Source of the DNA: Bifidobacteriaceae bacterium | Lineage (GTDB): Bacteria; Actinomycetota; Actinomycetes; Actinomycetales; WQXJ01 | NCBI GenBank assembly: GCA_031266115.1 | Contig: JAISBQ010000115.1 | Location: forward strand, 1-10,725 | Direction: 5' to 3' | Length of the DNA stretch: 10,725 bases | Shown here: piece after piece, positions 1 to 5,199 of the stretch | How positions within the stretch are numbered: position 1 is the first letter of the stretch | How the letters are laid out: each line of letters starts with the position of its first letter | Program-made: the position numbers and the translations under genes | Notes under the pieces: model-generated | What the model was told of the DNA's origin: nothing | What the model saw: the letters and a program-made list of their open reading frames with translations, nothing else | Databases searched by the model: none

Positions 1-1317
1 GAGGAGGAGATCGTGAACGTCCTGGCCGCCATCGGCGAGGGGTGAGGCCGGCCGCGCGAAGGCGATGAAGTCCGCGGGGATCAGCTGGGTTCCTTGGTGG
101 AGAAGCTGATAGAAGGCGTGCTGTCCGTTGGTTCCGACCTCACCCCAGTACACCTCGCCGGTGGCGCTGGTCACGGGTGTGCCGTCCCAGCGGACCGATT
201 TCCCGTTGGATTCCATGGTGAGTTGCTGGAGGTAGGCGGGGAAACGGGCCAGGTGTTGGCAGTAGGGGAGTACCGCGTGCGAGCGCGCGTCCCAATGGTT
301 GATGTACCACACGTTGATCAGCCCCATGAGCGCCGGGACATTGCGATCCAGTGGCGTGGTACGGAAATGCGTGTCGATTGTTTCCAGCCCGTCCAAGAAT
401 TCCCGGAATACGTCCGGGCCGAGCGCGATGGCAAGAGAGAGTCCGATGGCGGACCCCACCGAATATCTTCCGCCTACCCAATCCCAGAATCCGAACATGC
501 GGGCCGGGTCGATTCCGAATTCGGCCACCCGTGTGGCGGCGGTGGAGACGGCAACAAAGTGATGGGCAATCGCGTCGGCGGGACCGGAATCGCCGACGAT
601 GGCGCCCCTCGCCCCCAGCGTGTCCAGCAGCCAGGCCCGTGCGAGCCGGGCGTTGGTGAGGGTTTCCAGGGTGCCGAACGTCTTGGAGGCGATGACGAAC
701 AGTGTGGTCTCGGGGTCGAGTGGCGCGAGGGTGTCGGCGATGTCGCTTGGGTCGACGTTGGAGACGAAGTGCGCGGCGATGGGGCCGTGGTAGGGGGTGA
801 GGGCCTGGTAGACCATGGCTGGGCCGAGGTCGGAGCCGCCTATCCCGATGTTGACTACGGTCCGGACCGGTTTGCCGGTGACTCCGCGCCATTCGCCGGC
901 GCGCACCGAGCGGGCGAAGGTGGCGATCTTGGCGAGTTCGGCGCGGACGTCGGCGCGGATGTCTTGGCCGTCCACGGTGAGGGGGGGAGCGTCATCGGCG
1001 GCCCGCAACGCGGTATGTAATACGGCACGGTCCTCGGTGGTGTTGATGTGCCGGCCGGTGAACATCGCCTCGGTTCGCTCCGGGAGGCCCACCTCGTGCC
1101 CCAGTTGCACCAGGAGGGGGAGGGTGGCGGGGGCGAGGAGGTTCTTGGACAGGTCCACGCGCAGGTCGCCGGCCGTGAGCGTGAGCGCGGTGGCGCGTGT
1201 GGGATCCTCGGCGAAGGCCGTGGCCAGGTGGAACCGTTCGGTCTGGAGCGCTTCGCGATGGGCAGCCAGGGCGGCCCAGGCGGCGGTGCGGGTGGCGTCG
1301 ATAGGCGGTGTGATCAT
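1..1317 (-). CDS. pgi: Glucose-6-phosphate isomerase, C-terminus off the left edge
   Basis: Cytosolic enzyme that interconverts glucose-6-phosphate and fructose-6-phosphate in glycolysis and gluconeogenesis. The minus-strand reading is uninterrupted for 439 codons from ATG 1317-1315 to the window edge; the family is usually about 550 residues, so roughly 110 are missing. Visible motifs are GIGGSDLG at residues 158-165, the phosphate-binding SKTF loop at 211-214, the family signature around GGRYS at 282-286, MESNGK at 368-373 (E369 matches the catalytic glutamate) and GTNGQHAFYQ at 395-404 (H400 matches the catalytic histidine). The catalytic lysine near the C-terminus is outside the window. 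The start is supported by AGGAG (1324-1328, read on the minus strand) six bases before the ATG. It is transcribed away from the AbrB-like gene. One detail: the loop reads SKTFGT where many homologues have SKTFTT. Identification is very secure. Confidence 0.97.
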   Translation of the reverse strand, partial: MITPPIDATRTAAWAALAAHREALQTERFHLATAFAEDPTRATALTLTAGDLRVDLSKNLLAPATLPLLVQLGHEVGLPERTEAMFTGRHINTTEDRAVLHTALRAADDAPPLTVDGQDIRADVRAELAKIATFARSVRAGEWRGVTGKPVRTVVNIGIGGSDLGPAMVYQALTPYHGPIAAHFVSNVDPSDIADTLAPLDPETTLFVIASKTFGTLETLTNARLARAWLLDTLGARGAIVGDSGPADAIAHHFVAVSTAATRVAEFGIDPARMFGFWDWVGGRYSVGSAIGLSLAIALGPDVFREFLDGLETIDTHFRTTPLDRNVPALMGLINVWYINHWDARSHAVLPYCQHLARFPAYLQQLTMESNGKSVRWDGTPVTSATGEVYWGEVGTNGQHAFYQLLHQGTQLIPADFIAFARPASPLADGGQDVHDLLL

Positions 1318-1482
1318 GGTGGGCTCCTCGTGTGGTGGGCGGACGGGCCAGGGCGGGTGAGCGTGCGCTGGGCGGGCCCACGCCTCACGAACGCCCAGTA
1401 TCCCAGTGGTTGACCGGGGTATGGACGGTTACCATGCGACAAGTCCTCTGCGCGTTGAGGAGTCACGACGCCCATAGCGACG

Positions 1483-1767
1483 ATGACGGCCAAGGGGCAA
1501 GTCACCGTGCCCGCCTCGGTGCGCCAAGCCCTCGGGTTGGAGCCGGGCAGCAAGGTTCAGTTCATCGAATTTGAGGACGGCCGCTTCGAGGTGAAGCCGG
1601 CGACCGTGCCCGTTGGGAGCCTCAAGGGCTTCTTCGGGCAGTGGACCGGACCGGTGGTCACCATCGAAGAGATGAACGCCGGGATCGCCGCGGCCGACGG
1701 TCGCGCAAGGACCGTCGCCGTCGACGAGGAGGGTGATGTGTGCGGAGGGACGATGGAGCTGGGGTGA
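1483..1767 (+). CDS. AbrB/MazE/SpoVT-type DNA-binding protein, antitoxin-like, no toxin seen
   Basis: The protein has 94 residues. The N-terminal half has the swapped-hairpin AbrB pattern: MTAKGQVTVPASVRQALGLE, then PGSKVQF and an acidic strand ending FEVKPA. This domain dimerises and binds DNA; in VapB/MazE antitoxins the C-terminal tail binds the toxin. The tail includes VTIEEMNAGIAAA (about residues 59-71), like antitoxin tails, followed by an unfamiliar acidic stretch. No PIN (VapC) or MazF-like frame follows in any forward frame up to 2126. The start is uncertain. ATG 1483 has no nearby Shine-Dalgarno site, whereas GAGGAG (1457-1462) lies upstream of an in-frame ATA at 1474 that would give the common MATMTAKGQ start. 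An in-frame stop at 1456-1458 rules out anything longer. Self-repression would be typical of the family but no operator is proven. Confidence 0.8.
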   Translation: MTAKGQVTVPASVRQALGLEPGSKVQFIEFEDGRFEVKPATVPVGSLKGFFGQWTGPVVTIEEMNAGIAAADGRARTVAVDEEGDVCGGTMELG

Positions 1768-1924
1768 CTCACGGGATCCGGTGGTCGCGCGTGCCCGTCA
1801 GGGTGTGGTGGTGTGACGGCTCTCGGTGGGTCTGGCTGGCGGTAAGGCCGGTGTTCGCGCGCGGCTGGCACGCCGCCTGCGGGCACCGTGCCGGCCAGTC
1901 TGACTGGTCGTGGACGAGTTTTAT

Positions 1925-1944
1925 GCCCTCTTACCAGGGCTTTT
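1925..1944 (+). terminator. Weak candidate intrinsic terminator
   Basis: GCCCT (1925-1929) pairs with AGGGC (1936-1940) around a six-base loop and is followed at once by TTTTC. The stem is only five pairs, so this is a weak call. It would end transcription from the AbrB-like gene upstream. Confidence 0.35.
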
Positions 1945-2019
1945 CCTCGGTCGCTAACCCAGGTGGGACCAAAGCCCCGGTTGTCACGAATGGCCGGGCC
2001 TAATGTTGTCCTCGGCGTT

Positions 2020-2062
2020 GGGGATGCACCCTCAGACCACAGCATCCCCTTCGCCTTATCAT
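2020..2062 (+). promoter_or_regulatory. Candidate promoter/operator of secreted paralogue 1
   Basis: GGGGATGC (2020-2027) and GCATCCCC (2042-2049) form a perfect 8-bp inverted repeat with a 14-base spacer. Eight bases downstream is TATCAT (2057-2062), five of six matches to a -10 box. No good -35 is visible because the inverted repeat occupies that place. The arrangement suggests a regulator site over a promoter for the gene starting at 2127, but this is inference from position and symmetry alone. Confidence 0.35.
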
Positions 2063-2090
2063 GGTCGGCTTGCAACACGCAATGGCGCCT

Positions 2091-2126
2091 ATCAATCATC
2101 GTTCTACCGAGACCAAGGGGTCCTCA
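2091..2126 (+). repeat. Conserved 36-nt 5' leader, copy 1
   Basis: The 36 bases before the start codon align without gaps to the leaders at 2858-2893 and 3482-3517. This copy shares the ATCAATCAT opening with copy 2 but is otherwise the most diverged. Its ribosome-binding site is AAGGGG (2115-2120), six bases before the ATG. Confidence 0.75.
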
Positions 2127-2576
2127 ATGAAACGGAAGTTTGCCATTTTCGCGGCAGTAACCCTCGCTGCCACCATGTCCCTGGGCGCAACCGCCGCACA
2201 AGCGGGAGCACCGATCCTTCGCAGCAGGCCGGTCATGTGTGGCTTCGAGGGAACCCTTGTCACTCCGGACGGCGAACCGGCCGCGGGTGTCACCGTGACC
2301 GTCTGGGAGCACGAGCCGGATTCGGAACCGGGTGCGTGGATCGCCAGCCCTGCGGATCTCATCCAGGAAGACTGGGTTGGGGGGTTCTTCGCCGGATACT
2401 CCAGCGCCCCTGGCCCCAGGGGAACATTCACCCTGGAGTTCGGTGGCGAAGGTTGGTCCACCGTGTATGCGCCGGGAGTTGATTCGCCCGAGGACGCTGA
2501 GTTCTATGTGGTCGATGGTGACTGCCCGATTGACCTGGGAGAAATCGTGATTGACTACGCTCCGGCGAGCCAATAG
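2127..2576 (+). CDS. Small secreted beta-sandwich-like protein, paralogue 1 of 3
   Basis: The protein has 149 residues and unknown function. A Sec signal peptide covers residues 1-26: basic MKRK start, hydrophobic core and an AQA|GAP signal peptidase I site. The mature part has a strand-turn pattern EGTLVTPDGEPAAGVTVTVW (41-60) like the first strands of carboxypeptidase-regulatory/transthyretin modules, then a conserved block GGEGWSTVYAPGVDSPEDAE (106-125). C38 and C133 are the only cysteines and could form a disulfide. Relative to the other two copies, residues 72-86 are diverged and the TDxxGYFF turn is lost (here EDWVGGFF). I chose ATG 2127 rather than an in-frame ATG at 2061 because it has a ribosome-binding site, matches the paralogues and begins a clean signal peptide. 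There is no lipobox or LPXTG motif, so the product is probably released or loosely held at the wall. Confidence 0.85.
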   Translation: MKRKFAIFAAVTLAATMSLGATAAQAGAPILRSRPVMCGFEGTLVTPDGEPAAGVTVTVWEHEPDSEPGAWIASPADLIQEDWVGGFFAGYSSAPGPRGTFTLEFGGEGWSTVYAPGVDSPEDAEFYVVDGDCPIDLGEIVIDYAPASQ

Positions 2577-2592
2577 CGCGTCAGCAGCATCC

Positions 2593-2635
2593 GGCCGCAC
2601 GCTACTCTCGCTCGCTGCGCGGTAGGCGTGCGGTC
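2593..2635 (+). terminator. GC-rich hairpin after paralogue 1
   Basis: CCGCACGC (2595-2602) pairs with GCGTGCGG (2626-2633). The stem continues inward with TAC/GTA across a one-base bulge and outward with a G-C and a G-U pair. It starts 17 bases after the stop codon. There is no T-tract, so it may be a factor-dependent terminator or a 3' mRNA stabiliser. Confidence 0.45.
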
Positions 2636-2821
2636 CGCCGGAGCCGGCCTGCCGAGCCTCTGCGCGGGCACCCGCTGAAGCCCGTGTAACTATGTCGACC
2701 GGGTCGGCGAGCACGATGTTCTGTCTCATGAGTCGGCCACGGGGCTGCGGGTCTCTCCATTCGACCTTGTGCCACGTGACCCGGGGGTGGAAACGCCCCA
2801 GCATGCCAGGGCTTGTGCGCA

Positions 2822-2839
2822 GGTGGAGCATGCTCCACC
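2822..2839. promoter_or_regulatory. 18-bp perfect palindrome, candidate operator
   Basis: GGTGGAGCATGCTCCACC is self-complementary over all 18 bases with no spacer. It ends 54 bases before the start codon of paralogue 2. Continuous dyads of this length are typical of dimeric repressor sites; the RNA form would be a poor hairpin because it lacks a loop. No copy is present before paralogues 1 or 3. The binding protein is unknown. Confidence 0.5.
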
Positions 2840-2857
2840 GCGTGCACCCTCGAATCG

Positions 2858-2893
2858 ATCAATCATTCATCTATCGAAAACGAAAGGTATCAA
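2858..2893 (+). repeat. Conserved 36-nt 5' leader, copy 2
   Basis: Gapless counterpart of the leaders at 2091-2126 and 3482-3517. The part from TTCATCTATCGA to GGTATCAA is almost identical to copy 3. The ribosome-binding site is GAAAGG (2882-2887), six bases before the ATG. Confidence 0.8.
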
Positions 2894-3340
2894 ATGAAAC
2901 GGAAAGTCGCACTGTGCGCAGCGGTCATCCTCGCTGCCACCATGTCCCTCGGCGCAACCGCCGCGCAAGCGGGCGCACCCATCTATCGCTACACGCCAGC
3001 CTTGTGTGGCTTTGAGGGCTATGTCTTCACGCCGGACGGTGAACCGGCTGTGGACGTCACTGTGACCGTTTGGGGCCATGAGGCGGATTCGGAGCCGGAC
3101 TCCTGGAACGCCTATCCCGAGTACATCGAGATGACCGACGAGACGGGCTATTTCTTCGCGGGAGAATCTCATGGACCCGGCCCGCAGGGGGTATTCACCG
3201 TTGAATTCGGCGGCGAAGGGTGGTCAACCATGTACGCGCCGGGTGTTGACTCGCCCGAGGATGCAGAATTCTACGGCGGCGGGTGCCATCCTGACTTCGG
3301 CGACTTCGTGATCGGCTATCCCACGTCGCTGGGCCAGTAG
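2894..3340 (+). CDS. Small secreted beta-sandwich-like protein, paralogue 2 of 3
   Basis: The protein has 148 residues, with the same plan as its neighbours: signal peptide 1-26 ending AQA|GAP, first-strand block EGYVFTPDGEPAVDVTVTVW (41-60), WNAY at 71-74, TDETGYFFAG at 81-90, PGPQGVFTVEFGGEGW at 95-110 and YAPGVDSPEDAEFY at 114-127. The TDxxGYFF turn is typical of carboxypeptidase-regulatory-like folds. C38 and C131 in the mature part correspond to C38 and C133 of paralogue 1 and may be a disulfide. C8 is in the hydrophobic core of the signal peptide; its context (ALCAA) is not a lipobox. Start at ATG 2894 with GAAAGG six bases upstream. The mature protein is acidic. Function unknown. Confidence 0.87.
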   Translation: MKRKVALCAAVILAATMSLGATAAQAGAPIYRYTPALCGFEGYVFTPDGEPAVDVTVTVWGHEADSEPDSWNAYPEYIEMTDETGYFFAGESHGPGPQGVFTVEFGGEGWSTMYAPGVDSPEDAEFYGGGCHPDFGDFVIGYPTSLGQ

Positions 3341-3354
3341 CGACGATCGGCAAT

Positions 3355-3393
3355 CTGCCTGGAGGTCTGTCTGGCGCTGTTGGTACCAGGCAG
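3355..3393 (+). terminator. Long-loop hairpin after paralogue 2
   Basis: CTGCCTGG (3355-3362) and CCAGGCAG (3386-3393) form a perfect 8-bp stem around a 23-base loop, 14 bases after the stop codon. There is no T-tract, so the terminator call is tentative; it could also act as a leader structure for paralogue 3. Confidence 0.4.
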
Positions 3394-3481
3394 GCCTCGG
3401 TGCTCACGCGTGACGACGCTTCCAGCCGGTGTCGACCTCTTCGCAGGTGGCAGTTGCTGCAATGTGTTCACGCAGAAGTTC

Positions 3482-3517
3482 ATCAGCTATTCATCTATCG
3501 AGAATGAGAGGTATCAA
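3482..3517 (+). repeat. Conserved 36-nt 5' leader, copy 3
   Basis: Gapless counterpart of the leaders at 2091-2126 and 2858-2893 and nearly identical to copy 2 over its last 28 bases. The ribosome-binding site GAGAGG (3506-3511) lies six bases before the ATG. The spacer before it (3394-3481) shows no other recognised element. Confidence 0.8.
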
Positions 3518-3970
3518 ATGAAACAAAAAATCGCACTGTGCGCAGCGATGATCCTCGCTGCCACCATGTCCCTGGGCGCAACCGCCGCGCAAGCGGGCGC
3601 CCCCATCCACCGCCTCATGCCTGTCTTTTCTGGCCTTGAGGGCACCGTTGTCACTCCGGACGGTGAGCCTGCGGTGGGTGTGACGGTGACGATCTGGAGC
3701 CACGAGCCAGACTCAGAGCCGGGCGCGTGGAATGCGTATGCCGAGTATGTCGAGACGACCGACAGCGACGGCTACTTTTTCGCGGGGACGCCGACATCGC
3801 CCGGCCCCAGCGGAGTGTTCACTGTCGAGTACGGCGGTGAGGGGTGGTCTACGGTGTACGCGCCGGGCGTTGACTCGCCCGGAGATGCCGAGTTCTACGC
3901 CTTCAACGGCATGGGCTCGTTCTATGTAGGCGAAATCGTGATCGACTACGCGGCCACCTTGGGCCAGTAG
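3518..3970 (+). CDS. Small secreted beta-sandwich-like protein, paralogue 3 of 3
   Basis: The protein has 150 residues: signal peptide 1-26 with AQA|GAP, then EGTVVTPDGEPAVGVTVTIW (41-60), WNAY (71-74), TDSDGYFFAG (81-90), PGPSGVFTVEYGGEGW (95-110), YAPGVDSPGDAEFY (114-127) and a final strand VGEIVIDY (137-144). It aligns without gaps to paralogue 1. Both mature cysteines of the other two copies are absent: position 38 is Ser and position 133 is Gly. The start at ATG 3518 is fixed by the shared leader and GAGAGG. The product should be exported and acidic, with no anchor motif. The fold assignment (transthyretin/carboxypeptidase-regulatory-like) rests on the TPDGxP and TDxDGYFF turns and is an inference; the role is unknown. 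Confidence 0.87.
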   Translation: MKQKIALCAAMILAATMSLGATAAQAGAPIHRLMPVFSGLEGTVVTPDGEPAVGVTVTIWSHEPDSEPGAWNAYAEYVETTDSDGYFFAGTPTSPGPSGVFTVEYGGEGWSTVYAPGVDSPGDAEFYAFNGMGSFYVGEIVIDYAATLGQ

Positions 3971-3985
3971 CGGCACCGCCGGGCG

Positions 3986-4037
3986 ACGCTGGGGGTGGGT
4001 TACGGCACTGACAGTCCCGAAACCAACCCCCAGCGTT
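3986..4037 (+). terminator. Strong hairpin terminator after paralogue 3
   Basis: ACGCTGGGGGTGGGTT (3986-4001) pairs with AACCAACCCCCAGCGT (4021-4036) with one internal mismatch, around a 19-base loop, followed by TGTTGG. It starts 15 bases after the stop codon. This is the most stable of the three 3' hairpins and probably closes the paralogue cluster. Confidence 0.65.
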
Positions 4038-4145
4038 GTTGGAGTGGGACAGGGCAGCGGTGGTGATGCCCACCCCTTGTCTCCTCTCACAATCAGCCAG
4101 GGGTGCCCCGCCGCGGGTCGATGGTTCGGTGGGGACGCCTCCCCC

Positions 4146-4174
4146 TCAACAACACCGCCAAGCACGCGTATGAT
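4146..4174 (+). promoter_or_regulatory. Candidate sigma-70-type promoter before the fourth secreted protein
   Basis: TCAACA (4146-4151, four of six matches to TTGACA) and TATGAT (4169-4174, five of six to TATAAT) are separated by 17 bases. Transcription would begin near 4181, about 50 bases before the short overlapping frame at 4232. Confidence 0.4.
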
Positions 4175-4231
4175 GCGCGGCACGGGTTCGCGATGGACCC
4201 TGCCGATTCTGGAGATTTGGGGGGGCACCAA

Positions 4232-4273
4232 ATGACCACAAGATCGCTCGACGTCCCTGGGGTGTCATCATGA
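4232..4273 (+). CDS. Possible 13-residue leader peptide overlapping the next gene
   Basis: ATG 4232 opens a 13-codon frame, MTTRSLDVPGVSS, whose TGA (4271-4273) overlaps the next gene's ATG (4270-4272) as ATGA. A run of seven G (4219-4225) lies six bases before this ATG and could act as a purine-rich ribosome-binding site, whereas the gene at 4270 has only a weak GGGG site of its own. The downstream gene may therefore be translated by coupling to this frame. The peptide has no run of one amino acid that would suggest classical attenuation. It may be chance. Confidence 0.35.
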   Translation: MTTRSLDVPGVSS

Positions 4274-5199
4274 GGCGCGGCTCGCGTCGTGGACGGCTGG
4301 TGGCCGTGGCCGTCGCCGTGCTTGTTGGGCCGGGCGCGGTCCTGGCGTCGACGGCCGCCCTGGGGAGTGGCGTTGATCCGGAGCCGGTGGGCGCGACTGC
4401 CTCGCCTGTCGCCACATCGATCACCCCCGACGATATCGGCGGTCCCAGCGATAGCCAGGGTCCTCCGGCGGGTTTGGGGCTGGTAGAGGGTGTTGTTGTG
4501 GACGGGGCCGGGGCCGGGGTCGCTGGCTGCTTCGTGAGCCGGAAGCCGTTGACTCCCGTACTGGATCCCGAGATTGCCATTGCATCTGAGGCTGACGGCT
4601 CGTTCCACCTTGGTCTCGTGCCAACCGAGTGGATCCTGCGGGTCACGTGCCCGAATGGTGCCACCGGACAGACGGACGAGCCTGTCGTGGTTCCTGATCA
4701 AGAGATCGTCCACGTCATCATCGTGGCTATCGGCGGCACCCCTGTGTCGGTGGCTCAGGACGATTTGTCCACCAGCAACCTTGGTCATGTCCCGTACGGT
4801 GACGCGCAAGGTGTCGCCTCAGGATCAGCCACCCTGACCGCCCCGACCACCCCCGCACCGCCAGCGCCACCCGCCGACGCGCTCCCACCCAGCGGCGACC
4901 AAGCTCCGCCCGCGAACGTCGGCATCGTCAAGCCCATCAAGGTGAAGTCCTCGATCACGGCCAAGCTGTCCGGCCGGTTGCTGACCGTGACGGTCCGGGC
5001 CAAGGGCGCGAAGGCTCCCACCGGGAGCAAACTCATAGAGGTTAAGGTCGGCAAGAAGGTTGTCACGGCGAAGCTCGCCCAGGGCAAGGCGAAGGTCCGC
5101 GTGCCCAAGGTCAAGACGGGCACAAGAGTTAAGGTCACGTTCGTGGGGACCACGGGGATCAAGCCCGCGACCAAGCTCCTCACCTATCGCGCCGCATGA
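4270..5199 (+). CDS. Secreted two-domain protein: beta-sandwich module plus Lys-rich C-terminal domain
   Basis: The protein has 309 residues and unknown function. It has a basic start (MRRGSRRGR) and hydrophobic core, with probable signal cleavage near AVLA|STA (residue 26). After a flexible stretch (28-68), residues 70-155 resemble a carboxypeptidase-regulatory-like module: VEGVVVDGAGAGVAG, then EADGSFHLGLVP and WILRVTCPNG. C87 and C127 lie inside it. A Thr/Pro/Ala linker spans about 186-217. Residues 221-309 are rich in beta-prone Val/Thr with 18 lysines, resembling bacterial Ig-like repeats (SGRLLTVTVRAKG, GSKLIEVKVGKKVV, VKVTFVGTTG). There is no LPXTG or C-terminal membrane segment. The basic C-terminal domain could hold the protein to anionic wall polymers (inference). 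It shares the module type, though not clear sequence, with the three acidic paralogues just upstream. ATG 4270 is chosen for the signal peptide; the ribosome-binding site is weak. Confidence 0.85.
   Translation: MRRGSRRGRLVAVAVAVLVGPGAVLASTAALGSGVDPEPVGATASPVATSITPDDIGGPSDSQGPPAGLGLVEGVVVDGAGAGVAGCFVSRKPLTPVLDPEIAIASEADGSFHLGLVPTEWILRVTCPNGATGQTDEPVVVPDQEIVHVIIVAIGGTPVSVAQDDLSTSNLGHVPYGDAQGVASGSATLTAPTTPAPPAPPADALPPSGDQAPPANVGIVKPIKVKSSITAKLSGRLLTVTVRAKGAKAPTGSKLIEVKVGKKVVTAKLAQGKAKVRVPKVKTGTRVKVTFVGTTGIKPATKLLTYRAA

Larger units (their letters stand above)
1768..2090. other. Non-coding stretch between the AbrB-like gene and the first secreted paralogue
   Basis: No convincing gene. I translated the three forward frames and found no PIN or MazF toxin and no remnant of one; the minus-strand frame here is largely the antisense of the AbrB-like gene. 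It holds several short inverted repeats: CCGTCA/TGACGG (1795-1800 and 1814-1819), CCAGTC-T-GACTGG (1895-1907), a weak terminator-like hairpin (1925-1944) and an 8-bp stem (2020-2049) beside a possible -10 box. Confidence 0.6.
2577..2857. other. Spacer between paralogues 1 and 2
   Basis: No gene seen. It is unlike the spacer between copies 2 and 3. Contents are a GC-rich hairpin just after paralogue 1 (2593-2635) and an 18-bp perfect palindrome (2822-2839) before paralogue 2. Short frames crossing it have no ribosome-binding site or recognisable domain. Confidence 0.6.

Noticed and set aside
1..45. Plus-strand frame ending in TGA at 43-45 that looks like the end of an upstream gene (EEEIVNVLAAIGEG).
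   Set aside because: It is the exact antisense of pgi codons, which continue in frame to the window edge on the minus strand with a conserved sequence.
94..1020. 308-codon plus-strand frame.
   Set aside because: Gly/Asp-rich antisense shadow of pgi with no domain and no ribosome-binding site.
1740..2003. 87-codon frame just after the AbrB-like gene as a possible toxin.
   Set aside because: It has none of the acidic residues of a PIN domain and no MazF-like pattern, is Trp/Arg/Val-rich, and lacks a ribosome-binding site.
2894..3600. ALCAA near the N-terminus of paralogues 2 and 3 as a lipobox.
   Set aside because: The cysteine is at residue 8, before most of the hydrophobic core, and lacks the L-[AS]-[GA]-C pattern; the AQA|G peptidase I site is clear in all copies.
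2091..3970. Three similar repeated blocks as a CRISPR-like or mobile-element array.
   Set aside because: The repeats are whole genes with leaders, about 480 bp each; there are no short regular repeats, terminal inverted repeats, target duplications or transposase.
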